DNA from: Amanita rubescens
Taxonomy: Eukaryota > Basidiomycota > Agaricomycetes > Agaricales > Amanitaceae
Direction: 5' to 3'
DNA length: 64,000 bases
NCBI GenBank assembly: GCA_015039365.1
Contig: WION01000088.1
Location: 1 to 64,000, forward strand
Part shown: positions 1 through 10,958 of the stretch, in pieces
How the letters are laid out: every line of letters begins with the position of its first letter
Numbering within the stretch: the stretch's first letter is position 1
Notes under the pieces: model-generated
The model's input: only the letters and a program-made list of their open reading frames with translations
The model's database searches: none
What the model was told of the DNA's origin: nothing
Translations under genes and position numbers: made by a program

Positions 1-2195
1 TTGACAGTGTTTCCGAAGACGCTGTTCCCTGCACTAGTTCCACCGGGACCTGAACCACAGAAGCCGCTCCCAGCACCGGCACTTCCTCCGTCCTCGGCTT
101 CACCTCCGTTGGCCGCGTGACCGGCAGATGGGAGAGGTATAGGCGGCAACAACCCACGCAATTCGTCAAACGTCGTTTTAAGCGAATCGCGCCGCTTTTG
201 TTCGGCAGCTTTGTGTGATGTTTTGCGTACTTGAGGAAGCATGGAAGACGTCGAAAGGGAAGTAGAATGGTTTCCACCCGCATTTATGCTCAAAGAAGAG
301 GGCGTTAAAGCAAATGCTGGTGTGGAATTTCCGGCTATAATAAAAGAAGCTATTTTAAGAACCAATTACAATGCAAGACGAGAAACGTTCGTCGTTTACG
401 TACTTGGTCCGGGAAGAATGGGCTTGAGGTTGGGACTGATCAAATTCATCCCACCGCTAACACCTCCTTGTACACTTCTCTTGCTTCGCTGGCTCACAGG
501 CGTGTTTATGTTGCTCAGAGCGCCCGGCGGCGAATCCGTCATGATCTTTAGTCGTTTCCCTTTGATATCGAGATTCATGATGCTGGCGGGCGTAACGGGA
601 GTCAGGTGGGACGGCCTTTGCTGTAGAGGCTTGATGGTCGGAGGCGGGACGTTATTGGCACTGGAAGACATGGACAGCGGATTTGGCGGAGCGGGAGGTG
701 CAGGTGGTGGCATAGACAGGTCCACAGGTGATGGTGAATCTCCCAGACCTTCATTGATGGCAGCTGGTGCATTAAGAGAACCCGCGATGCTGCCTTTCCG
801 TTGCCGAGTCGATCCTGAGCGAGCTCGTAAAAGTGGCGTAGATGACGTGGAACGTGAGCCGGAGCGATGACTACGTCGTGGTTGTTGCTGGTCAAGCTGT
901 TGGGTGAAGTTAACCGTTGTTGGCCTTACAGCAGGTGATTGCCTTTTGCGGGCATCAGAATCAACAGAGGATGGAGATGCAGATCTTTTGTGTTGGTGCT
1001 AGCAACGCTACTCGTACTTCCTGCCAGAGCGCATAGGTGGGTACTGGGAGCCGCCTTGTGACGAAGACGACGAGGATGACGAAGATGAGCCTAGGTGAGA
1101 CAGCTGGCCCATATGACGGTGCTGCTGGTGCTGTCGAGAGTGGTTCTGGTTTGAAGCGGTGATACCTGGTGGGCTCCGAGCCACGGGCTGGTCAGGGGGG
1201 ATATGTCCAGATCTAGGTCTGCAGGAGAGGAGAGGCCGTTGTGAGGGCTCGTCTGGAAAGTAATGTAGTCGGGGGCTGAAATTGAACCAGGATGAACGTA
1301 GGGCGTGGATGGATACGTGTTCGAGCCTTGCCCTAGTTGAGTTTGACCATTGCTCGTCCCGAGGAAGGCAGGGGAGTCTATGATACTGCTGGTTCCGGAA
1401 TGGAGAGACGGGCTGCTTGGATGGCTCTGATGGGAAGAATGGTTGGTGGGACGCCCCCGGCAGCTTCTATAAAGTTATTTAGGACCATCGGTGAAATGTA
1501 ATCCAGAGATTGTTGCTGCGGGCGTAACTCGCCGGAGGACACTATGAGTAATCATGAGGTGGTTATATTACGTTCGAGGTGTTCCGATAACGTACCTGGA
1601 GTAGGTAAACCATTGAAAGTGAAGGATTGATCGCTAGGGGGCTCCGGAGCATGCGTGCTGTTCAGGAAAGTGGGGGCTTGTCCGTTAATGAGCGCAATCT
1701 GAAGTGGATCAGTCGACTTGATTAGCATCAAGAACGGCTCGCACATACCTGTTGTTGAAAGATTTGGCGCTGCAACTGTTGTAATTGTTGAAGCTGGGAC
1801 AACCTGAACTGGTGCTCGAGCAACAGCTGTTGTGGATGGTAGGCCATGGCAGGTGATCCGGTAAGTATTGAAGGGGAAGAGGAGGTTTGAGAGGAGTTGG
1901 GATCCAACCCTTGAAAGGACATTTGCATCAGGTCCCCTAGCATATCCATTACTGGCATGACCTGCTGCGAGCGGGGCTGGGGTTGGGTTGGCGGTTGCGG
2001 CTGCGTAGGGATTGATATACGGGTTCCCAGCATATGTTGGGGACTCGGGGGTGCTGACGGCGTAAACTGGAACATCGCGGGTTGCCCTTGGAAGTGGCGC
2101 TGATGCCGGTGTACGTCAGCTTCAGTTCCTTGGTCACCTTGGCCGTCGCCTGCAAAGAAAGAAAGCTGGTGTCCTTGCGGTTGCGCTGACCCCAT
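1..2195 (-). CDS. bHLH transcription factor, truncated by window edge, with frame breaks
   Basis: Read on the minus strand, the last exon before the window edge (about 1-265) encodes a basic helix-loop-helix start: RKTSHKAAEQKRRDSLK, then a helix with FDELRGLLPPI. His, Glu and Arg lie at the spacing used by E-box-binding bHLH proteins. An intron (GTAAAC...TTATAG) separates it from a Ser/Pro-rich stretch with SPVDLSMPPPAPP and TPVTPASIMNL (about 396-960). Further upstream are Gln/Pro-rich exons (1749-2195), consistent with an activation region, joined by plausible introns. Two places, near 1445 and near 1010, need a frame change with no usable intron; at the second the frame hits stops just before KRSASPSS. 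The gene may be decayed or my model may miss exons. The ATG at 2195 is the first good Met, but the true start could lie upstream. The leucine zipper or second helix lies outside the window. Confidence 0.6.
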
Positions 2196-2251
2196 CGACT
2201 AGACGACGGGCGTTGCGGGCGTCGTTGCTTACGAAGGTTTGAAAAGTCCAC

Positions 2252-3075
2252 CTATCTCAAAATTTTGTCACTTTTTCAAGGATAGTCAGGAACACATTGG
2301 CAATAAGATTATGGAGACGCTTGCAATATGTAAAATTGATGCCTGATCATAGTATCCTTCCATCATTTCTGAATTCATTCCGGACGCCCGTCCGATCTGT
2401 CACCTTTTGTGACTCCGTACGGCACAAAATTATAACCACAAATCACTATAAAAGGGGCAGAAAACTTGGCCAAATGTGCAAAAATGGGCAGAAACCAGTC
2501 AGGTGGGACAGGTGCACTGCATTATATAATGGTCCGGACCTGGTTACGGTTTTGAGACGGCGTAGGACGGCGTTCCAATAAATAGCACCGGGAAACTACG
2601 GATTGCATTTTCTGCTGCCCATGAGGCGGAAATGTGAGGCTCGTTTCAGAAGAGCGTCTACGTTGGCCCAGTCTTCCATGCACCATAGTAGTCTTCGAAT
2701 CTGAAGGTGTGCTTCCGATCATGATGAAACTTTGTTGCAAAGTCGGAGTGGCACGGTGCGTTCCAAAAGGTGCTATATATGCCGCAATGCTAACCAAAAC
2801 ACGAAATCTCGTTCTCAGAACGCTGATTTATTTAATGTTCAAATTATTCCGACAGTAGTTGGCGAGAGAGACCCAGTCTTACCGATCTCTTCCCCTCACT
2901 GGTCTATACCGTTCTCTATGCACAAGCAACGTAATTATCCCGTGCCTGAACATGTCAAGGTGTCCCAGTCCGACAGGACTTCCTTTAAAGGCAAGGATCC
3001 GAATACTTACGGTCATCTGCCTGCATTCAGGGCATCGCTTCTTTCGACATAAGTAACAAGAAGTAACAGCTGCCA
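2252..3075. other. Unassigned stretch 5' of the bHLH gene
   Basis: Several short overlapping ORFs occur on both strands but none shows a recognisable domain or consistent intron phasing. A TATA-like CTATAAAAGGGG lies near 2446 on the plus strand with no convincing gene downstream. A CxxC pair is seen on the minus strand near 3045. I see no supportable gene. Confidence 0.4.
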
Positions 3076-3083
3076 TGATTTAG
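3076..3083. repeat. Target-site duplication, left copy
   Basis: TGATTTAG, matched by TGATTTAT at 4290-4297 immediately outside the other terminal inverted repeat. Confidence 0.7.
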
Positions 3084-4289
3084 GGCTCTGAAGCGGTGTC
3101 TGGGACAATTTTAGTCCAAATGTGGACTATCTATTAATATTAGTCCGTATTTGGAAGGAATCCCCATTGAGACTATTTTAGTAACGCTTTTGGACTAAAC
3201 ATTCCCACGCTCACCAAAAGTCGTCCAATTGCTGTTCTCATATCATTTCTGCCATCCCCTAAAAGAAATGATGTCTATGAGTTTTTGGCCAAAGCACAGG
3301 GTATAGTCTAAATATGCTGTAACACCAATTCATGCTAAGGAGGAATTCAAATTATTCCATCAAGCTGTTTCAATTGGTGGGCCTTGGTGTCCAGCAAGTG
3401 GTTTGCCAAATTTTAACAGGATGGCATGCTGGTGGTCATCTCAGGCCAATGGAAATACAATTTTTTATAAGCTTAGAGAACATTTAGCAACATATTATAA
3501 AACATGGACTGAACATCGACAAGAGAAGCAGACCATGGTTGCTAGACAATGCTAGTCAATCTATCTGACAGGCAAATGAAAGATGTGTCAGGTCTACTGC
3601 TTATGTCTCAAAGGTTCTTCCACCAGCATTGCCTGATAGACCTGGAGAATCTATTGTTAATCAAGGCACTACAGCTATTTCAGAGACTTTTGAATATCAT
3701 GGTATTCAGTCAGAAGTTGATTTGAATCTGGAAGCACCAATGGAAATAGATTCCCCAGAATTTGTGCAAGGATCATCATCTATGCAATCTGCCAATCTGG
3801 TTCAGAACTCATCTATAAACACATCTCAAACTCAAATATCTCTTGCATCTCAGCAAAATGTAAATTTGCCTTCTGAAACAACCATTCCACAATCAGAACC
3901 AACATTTGATGGATTTGTGATGTATCAACCTGTACAGCCAGGGCAGAAAAAACCTAAACAGAGATGTGCTGTATGTTTAAGTTTGGGAAAAAATGGATAT
4001 AACTGTCCAGGTGCTGCAAATCGGTCAAGATGCATCTTTGCTGAGGTAAATTCATGATGTTAGATTGAATAGTGTATCTCTATGTGCTAATTCCATTCAT
4101 TACAGGCTCAGAATGCAGGCTCAGGATAGTATAGGTTTGCTGTATACTGTTTTTATTAGAATGCATATATCTCATCTATTTCTGTGTTGATCTCTCTCCT
4201 TTCTTCTCTCTTCTCTTCTTAATTAATTAATTTAATTAATTTTCAAAAAGTTTTCCAAAGTATTTTGTCCCAGACATGGCCTCAGAGCC
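3084..4289. mobile_element. Non-autonomous TIR DNA transposon (KDZ- or hAT-like, class unresolved)
   Basis: The left end reads GGCTCTGAAGCGGTGTCTGG and continues GACA; the reverse complement of the right end reads GGCTCTGAGGCCATGTCTGG and continues GACA. That is 21 of 24 bases identical as terminal inverted repeats. TGATTTAG (3076-3083) and TGATTTAT (4290-4297) flank the element, giving a 7-8 bp target-site duplication. At 1.2 kb it is too short for an intact transposase. The interior has decayed protein-like sequence: 3340-3550 with motifs such as GNTIFYKLREHL, then a frame change into a Cys-rich ORF. The 3' subterminal part is a pyrimidine tract followed by an AATT repeat. The 8-bp duplication fits hAT or Zisupton/KDZ elements; which superfamily is my inference. 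Confidence 0.75.
3629..4057 (+). pseudogene. Transposon-borne Cys-rich ORF (zinc-binding tail of a transposase-type protein)
   Basis: This 142-codon ORF lies inside the TIR element. Its N-terminal two thirds are rich in Ser, Gln and Asn. Its C-terminus ends QRCAVCLSLGKNGYNCPG followed by NRSRC, a compact Cys cluster like the zinc-binding tails of fungal transposon proteins. The open frame extends upstream of the Met (ALPDRPGES), but the preceding protein-like segment (3340-3550) is in another frame and ends at a stop. This is therefore a fragment of a longer ancestral protein. No catalytic domain is present. It is more AT-rich than the surrounding genes. Confidence 0.5.
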
Positions 4290-4297
4290 TGATTTAT
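4290..4297. repeat. Target-site duplication, right copy
   Basis: TGATTTAT, the partner of 3076-3083; only the last base differs. Confidence 0.7.
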
Positions 4298-5999
4298 CAA
4301 TCACCCTCTCACGTCGGTGCTTCGGCAACCAAGTCAGCGTCCGAAAACATAAGCTGCCGATCATAGATGCTCCTGAGCATGGGTCATTCACTGCCCAACC
4401 ATCACCCCCATGCCAATGTCAACGAGGTCAGTCTGTTGCGATGAGGCTTTTTCACATACGGTGATAATAATAAAAAGGTCTTATTGGAGCACCCAAGCCT
4501 AACACTCAAACGATGGAAAGTTCTTCAATACGATCCACTCGGCTTCCTGCATTTAGGTGTCTATACATATAACCTATTCTGATACATTTTCCCACCCCAT
4601 CTTCGTCCTCAACTTTCGTTCTTCGACTTGCCCAGGAAAAATCCGAAAGAATCCATGATACGGTCTCTTGGTGCATCAAACTCGTTCCATGCCGTTGAAA
4701 TAGACAGGTTTTTGTTTCATTCGGCGATAGACCTGACGGTTGACTACAGAAGTCAAAATTTCCATTCATGTGTTTCTATTGAATTAAAGGCTGGCCAAGG
4801 TCTCCGCGGGATGCTCGGGCGTTTAGCGTCCGTCAAGGAACCAACCTCCGAAAACCCGATACGGGAGGCGAATATATTATCCAAGCCGTGACATATATGT
4901 ATACCATTAACACACCTTATTAGTATTTGCGAGGGCTTGCTTTTGTTGTCGTGTTTGATGCAACAACCGTATTAATATTATTTTCCTTGTGGCGTATTGA
5001 GGTCCAGGAACTCGGCTCTGTCAATTCGCAGGATATACACCAAACGCACGTTCGAAATAAAGCTTTCAACTCCTTTTCGTTTTCGTGATGGAAGGTGGGA
5101 CCAACTCTTCGGGATTATTCGAACAAGTTGCCCATCCCTCGGCACCAATAATTGCCATCCCTTTTCTGCGCCCTTTCTCCGTGCAGGACGGTCTCGCTTA
5201 TCTCCGCATGATCATTTTGTCAGTACTAGGTCCAGGCCTCGGAACTTACTCACTCTATCGCGCATGATCTTCATAACGTTAATCAAAACTTAGATCATGT
5301 CGTACTATGTGCGGGGTCAACCAGTTCATCGATTACTCGCTAGGCTTGACAAGGGGTACCTATGCGAATGATTGCCTAATCGAGAAGCCTCGTGGCTCGT
5401 TTCTCGATTTTGGTACGTCATACTATCGCGTTATCCCTATAAACCACCTGCTGTAAGTCAACGTCAACGTTGCGTCATCGGGACGGAAGTACATATTTTT
5501 GAAACGCTGGTACTCGGCGGTGAGCAAAATTGGCACCTGAGATGAAGCTTGTGGCTGACCATGATTTTGACGGCCAGTCAAACTCGACCACTGAATCGGG
5601 AGAGGAGCAAAAACATTTATAGTCGTGGCCAGCGCACCGGTTGTCGGTGCCGAATACAGTTTAAAGGAGCCTACCGGTCAAGCTCGGGTCACATTCCATT
5701 TGATGCAATTTTCTCCTGACATAATAGGCGACAGAAAGAGGGACTCGGAAGCTGCAGGAAACATGCTAAATGCGTCTCTCGATAAATTGGGGTGGATCAA
5801 ATAATTGAAATAGGTAATGGAAAATAGTCCGTTACATTCTTCTTCATACAATAACTCTCACTACGTTAAATTCAATGCAATCTTATCAGCTTCGCAGTAT
5901 TGCAGTGCCTGCTAGTAACATGCCGATGAGCTCCACTGGATAGGGGAACCCCCAAGTTGCGATCAAGACTGGTCGATTGAAGTTGCGGCTGACAACTAA
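4298..5999. other. Unassigned stretch
   Basis: Only short ORFs of about 60-100 codons on both strands, mutually overlapping and without domain signatures. No tRNA fold or long repeat was seen. Confidence 0.4.
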
Positions 6000-6578
6000 A
6001 TGTCATATAAAGGTGAATCGAAAGCGATACGACCTCAGATTATCATGCCATTCATGCTCACCATGCCCACCATGCCCATTCCTACATCCAAGGCTGGCGC
6101 TGGACGCCAGCCCTTCGCTCCAATCCAAAACTTGCCTGCATCCGCTTCTCCCGATAGATTGCAGAAAATCATCCCCACTTCTGCGAAACAGGGAAAACGG
6201 ACGCAGGACCGCGCAACGATAAGTACCTCTTCTCCAAAGAATGCTAACATTCGTCAGCTGCATATGTCGGGGCGGAATATCGTGAACGAGGATAATTCCG
6301 TCCTAGACGAGTCGATGACGAGCATTTACGCGCGAGACAAGGCAGAGTTGGGACTGATCAATGCAGATGCCCCTGCTGGACCCACCTCGCCAGTTGCCGT
6401 GGCGGACAATTCAAAGTCGCTCAAGCGGGTTAGGACTGTGAACAAGTCGACTGGACTCGCAATGAAAGAACGCAGGAGAAAGGGAGAACTGGACCTACCA
6501 GCACGGAAATCGCTCCAACACGTCGCCGTATTACTGAGACAACGCCGAGAGGCGGCGGAGAGATTTCACAAGTTTTAA
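6000..6578 (+). CDS. Hypothetical basic protein, 192 aa
   Basis: An intronless ORF begins with ATG at 6000 and ends with TAA. The product is rich in Ser, Pro, Lys and Arg, largely disordered in appearance, and has basic clusters near the C-terminus (KERRRKGELDLPARK and LLRQRREAAERF) that could act as a nuclear localisation signal or short helix. I recognise no family. Other Mets in the first 20 codons are possible starts. No antisense ORF has a better claim and its amino-acid composition is protein-like. Moderate-to-low confidence; it may be the last exon of a longer gene, since the sequence just upstream was not resolved. Confidence 0.45.
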   Translation: MSYKGESKAIRPQIIMPFMLTMPTMPIPTSKAGAGRQPFAPIQNLPASASPDRLQKIIPTSAKQGKRTQDRATISTSSPKNANIRQLHMSGRNIVNEDNSVLDESMTSIYARDKAELGLINADAPAGPTSPVAVADNSKSLKRVRTVNKSTGLAMKERRRKGELDLPARKSLQHVAVLLRQRREAAERFHKF

Positions 6579-7318
6579 TTTCTTCTTTTATTCGTCTTCA
6601 TCCTCCTCGCATAACATTTTCTGACTTTTGCTTCATGCTTTTGCACAGGTGACGCGGATTGGCGATATTCCCTGCTTTGCGTACTGATAAGCTAGGAAGG
6701 TGAAGACACAGACCCTGGTCAAGCCTGTCGTCGGATCTTTCAGAGCAACTCTGTGCGCTCTGTAGCGGCAGCAAAGAACGGAGTTCTTCGGTCAAGCTTG
6801 AGGCGGTGGCTAAGGAGATGGGAGGGCGGATGTCAGGATGCGCTTTGAGTCAGTGAGTCTTTCCTTTCCTGGGGAAGGTGAAGAAGCGTCGCCCCTCGGG
6901 GCCGTCGCTCTTTTCCTCGTGCTTCCTTGCCGTGGGCCCCAGGCTTAAGACCCGCAAGTTGGCGGTGTCGACCAAAGCACGTTAAATGCGCTTTTTCATT
7001 AATTCACTTTGTGCGTACTTCATTAATCATTGCTCAAGTTTATAGTGCAGATTGCTTTGTCGATTTGAAGAGTTGATTTTCATCTGCAGAATAACTACAC
7101 TGTGAGTATATCTCTTTCACGACTGCAGAGCGTATCTGAAGAGAAAATGTACCGCAGCGGTGGAACACTGGTAGTATATCACAAACACTTATCAAGTCAT
7201 CTGCATCAGGATCTGGACGGTAATCAGTATTTTACATATTCTAGTACTACTTCCTTAGATTGGGGCATCATGGCACGTCATGATAATCACGTTCACATAT
7301 AGACGTGACACATTTTAG
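6579..7318. other. Unassigned stretch 3' of the MFS cluster
   Basis: No supportable gene. A GC-rich patch near 6885-6960 contains the palindrome CCCCTCGGGG and a CCTTGCCGTGGGCCCC segment that looks repetitive or structured compared with its AT-richer surroundings. Short ORFs here have no recognisable motifs. Confidence 0.35.
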
Positions 7319-9797
7319 TTATCTCAGATCATAAATCTTTGAGTAACTCTTAGAGCTGCGACTTACTCGACCAATGTAGAGTGCATACCGGAATAATGGG
7401 CTTTCGCTCCCGAGCTCTGTGAAGTCACCCCTTTGACTTTCGTCAAGTCCTCGAGCAGCACAGTCGGCTTCCTTAGCTTTATTGAGTCTCCAGAAATCCC
7501 ACATGCAAAACGAGGCAAGGATAATGCTATGAAAGAAACTGTTTAGTACAGTTCCGGACCAACGAAAGAAAAAACGTACACTACGATTAACAGTCCAATA
7601 CAAGTACCATAACCCAAAAAGAAACGGGGGGGCTTAAGATATATAAAGGATGAGCATACCCTGTTAACATTGGATTACTAACAGTCAACTTAATAAATAG
7701 AAAAGGTATCTTACCCTCCGAAATTCGCCACGGCAGAAGTAAAAGCAATTGTCACCCCTTAAGCTTTTAATACCTAGGGCTGACCAAACGATTTTGATGA
7801 CGCACCTTTCCTGACATCACCTCCAGCAACAGAGGCCACCCAAGTCATGAAAACCGCAATGGCAGGGAATCCTCCTGCAGCAGCAATAATGGTACCGACA
7901 TAACCTACTTCTGGGCTTGTATGCGTAATAAGTATGATGAACCCAACAAGCGAGACAACGGATCCCCCGATAACGAAAGGACCTCGAAGATTGCATTTGT
8001 CAGAGAAATACGCAACTGTTAGATTATCATGAAAACTGTCCGTGGTACGGCATGATAGACCTGCCTGAAATAGCGGCCACACACGCGATAACGTAAGGAG
8101 GAACTGACAGAAGTTGAGAAATCGCCGCGGAGTAACCTGCGCGCGATATAAAACCCATATATGGCAAGCACCACTCTTGCTTACCCAGAGAATTAATGAT
8201 CGTAGGGAGGAAAAGTGAGATAGCAGAGCCAGGTGTCAAAAGACCAAGGTGAATCACGGAAAGGATATATGACTTATAATCCGACAACGCTTGCCAGACG
8301 AACTTTGCTTCATAATGAGTGGCAAGGCCTTGCGTGTCCTCCTTGAGCATCTTGACGACAATTTCTTTTTCATGCGGCGTTAGGAAGGTCGCTGTATCTG
8401 GGTACTGTGGCTGTTGAGAAGTATGAAGAGAACGACGATATGATCGAACTAACATCATACATCATGAAGAAAGAGAGGGCTGCTATAACAATCGTCGCTT
8501 ATTACGCATCAGCGAAGGGTGGGGACGTGAAGGAGCATGAACACACCCAAGCCTTCGAGACAAAACTAATTACAACGGTGTTGATTGATTGCAAAACAAT
8601 GTGATGAAATTAACGCACTATCCATTGCCACCCATGGAGACCACCGATGCCCTCCATATGTCCAACTCCAAAGCTATCGACAAGTTTCGGTCCACGATGC
8701 GAAAATCATGCTTTAACACTTACGCTAGGATACCGCTGAATGCACCTAGGAAATAGGACGTTAACTTGAGACGATGATCGAAGGACATGTCGACGTACCA
8801 GCAGCTGTGGAAGCAGAGAAGAAAATGGCGATTCTCAAGGCCAAATCCTTCCTTCTATACCACAGAGACAAATAAAGTATAATCTGCGCAAGTCAGTGAA
8901 GACCTGGAAAGTCATGTAGTAAAGATCCTTACGCAGGGGAGCAGGCCACCTTCAGCCAAGCCAAGGAAGATTCGAGCGCTACAATTCCCATTCACACATC
9001 ACCGGTATAAATAACGAAAAGGGACCACAAACATTAATAAGCCTTCGAAAGTTTCACACAAGCTCATCAGTGTCACGACGATACCTGCGTAGATAATCAG
9101 TTATTCAGGTGGACATGTTTAGAATTGTATCGTACCCCAAGCGACCATAATTGATGGTACTGTCGAGTTTGTGAGCATAAAATAAATGATAGGCATACAA
9201 ACATACTCCACCGCGACGGCCTCACAAGTTTAAATATGATATTTCTGGGAAATGTCAAGTCAAAGAACGCTACATTTGTCTCGATATTGCTCGTACGAAG
9301 GTATTTCGGCGAGAGCATGTGATATCTGTGGGGCGTTCATCATTATTCAGGTTCGAATAGAGAATACTTCGTACGAAGAAGACGGCTGCAATCTTTGACT
9401 AGTCAGGCCAAATCAATAGCACATTTACGAATCATCCAAAGATTCACAATATTAAACCTGAACCCCGTCAGATGAGCGTCCCGAACCATCCCAAGAATCT
9501 TCGCATTTCCTAGAAAAGACGACATGGTGACTCCCCGTTGTATAACCAAACATTAGAATATACCGATGTTGATTCGATCGCTTTGAATTTGTAAAACTGT
9601 CAGCCTGAGGACAGCGATGGTTGCAATGTGTGCGCTCACAGGAAGGATAAAAGGAATAGGACGATAATCCAAGGTAAGAGATGGATGTCTACTTTTCGCA
9701 GTATCCGTTGGCACTCTGCTTCGGGTGTTTTGCTCGTCATGCCTTCGCTCTGGCTAATAGTGATTTCAGAGACGCCTCCCGTCTTGGAAAACACCAT
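7319..9797 (-). CDS. MFS transporter, anion:cation symporter (allantoate/nicotinate permease-like), copy 1
   Basis: The protein is about 500 aa after joining about 20 small exons in phase. It starts MVFSKTGGVSE and carries the family landmarks in order: RILRKVDIHLLPW, LLSFL/DRINIGNAK after TM1, HALAEIPSN, ARIFLGLAEGGLLP, LSLWYRRKDLALR, GWQWIFCLEGL, the central loop TFLTPHEKEIVVKMLKED, FLPTIINSLGYSAA, LRGPFVIGGSVVSLVGF, GGDVRKGVTIAFTS and the tail LGSESPLFRY. Every intron I traced has workable splice sites. One (8016-8064) starts with GC rather than GT. Expected role: plasma-membrane uptake of a small organic anion (vitamin, allantoate or similar); substrate unknown. It is the first of three tandem same-strand copies and appears intact. 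Confidence 0.85.
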
Positions 9798-9831
9798 GGT
9801 TATCTCAAGCGAGCGATGAAAGAAGTGCATC

Positions 9832-9867
9832 TTATATAACTGCTTCAATGCTACCCGGCAGCCCCTT
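9832..9867 (-). promoter_or_regulatory. Core promoter of MFS copy 1 (TATA plus conserved upstream box)
   Basis: TTATATAA at 9832-9839, 35 bp upstream of the ATG, and GGCAGCCCCTT (plus-strand reading) at 9857-9867. Both elements recur at equivalent positions upstream of the other two copies, in otherwise more diverged sequence. Confidence 0.6.
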
Positions 9868-10958
9868 CAATGCAATGCAAGTTACGGTATGACTTCGATG
9901 TGTTTTCAGGAGTTCCAAATAATGATCCAATTCCTGCGGACAAGGAGTCAGATAGTTCTACTAGCCGTCTACGACAATTATAATTAACCGAGACAAGGTG
10001 CAAGAGAATTGGGACGAGTTCAGCAGGCCGAGTCGCATTTGGAGCCTTCCATCGAACCAGTAAATATGGCTTGCTGATAACCCTTCCGTGGGCTCCCAAG
10101 GGTCATCCTTTTATTTTCTTTAAAGTCGAGATTGCCAGAGGTGCGGTTACACGTACGTGATGTTTACCAGAACTCGGATGAATTCAAGTAATGTGACAGC
10201 AGTAACACCATAATAGATGCGTGACGAACGGAGGGTTACTCGCACGGGCCGTCCTGACTCCCTTACCTTGCGTGGCACCATCCCCAATAATTGACCCAAA
10301 CTTTGCGAAGCATGCCGTAGCCCAGCGCCCATACGAGGCCTCAAGAACTGAAAATAGAGCCATAGTGGAGTCTCGGATACAATTGTGCCGAATTCATGAG
10401 ACTTTAACGTATAATGGTATACTCAAACGGAATCCACAGGACCCATATATAATTACAAATGTGCCCAGATCCTGTCACTTGCATTCAAGTATGCTCCAAT
10501 TCAGAAAGCATCCTTTCATATGCCACATCATTCGAACAAATGCACCGAATATCTTGGGACATCTTTTTCAGTCATTTTAATCGCGCAGAGCATCTCCACT
10601 ACACCACGGAACGTCATCAGCACCCAGTTCCTGAAACGTACGCAACGTGGGTGGAATTAGAACTGCGTTTTTCTTCTCCTAGTTGTGGAGAGAGGTGGCC
10701 GATGTGATGCGGTCGGCTCGTTACTTAATTGCTGGGACATTGTGCGGGTCCGAAAAGGGCAACATATGCCATAATGGTGATGTATTGGGGAGTCTGGCGC
10801 CCATCTCATGCAAATTCTTGTTACTACTTCCTTAGATTTGAGTGTCATGATACTACGGTACAATGGGTTGATTTATAAATGTCACGAAACTTAATTATCT
10901 CAGATCATAAATCTTTGAGAAACACTTAGAACTGCAAGTCGCTCAATTAACCCAGTGC
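9868..10958. other. Intergenic spacer between MFS copies 1 and 2
   Basis: The part nearest copy 1 (about 9880-10010) is related to the matching part of the next spacer (about 13450-13570), including GACAAGGAGTCAGA and AATTATAATTAACCGAGA-like segments, so the duplication unit includes upstream DNA. The 10150-10400 part shows some resemblance to 17200-17340 upstream of copy 3. No gene with recognisable domains is visible. Confidence 0.4.
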
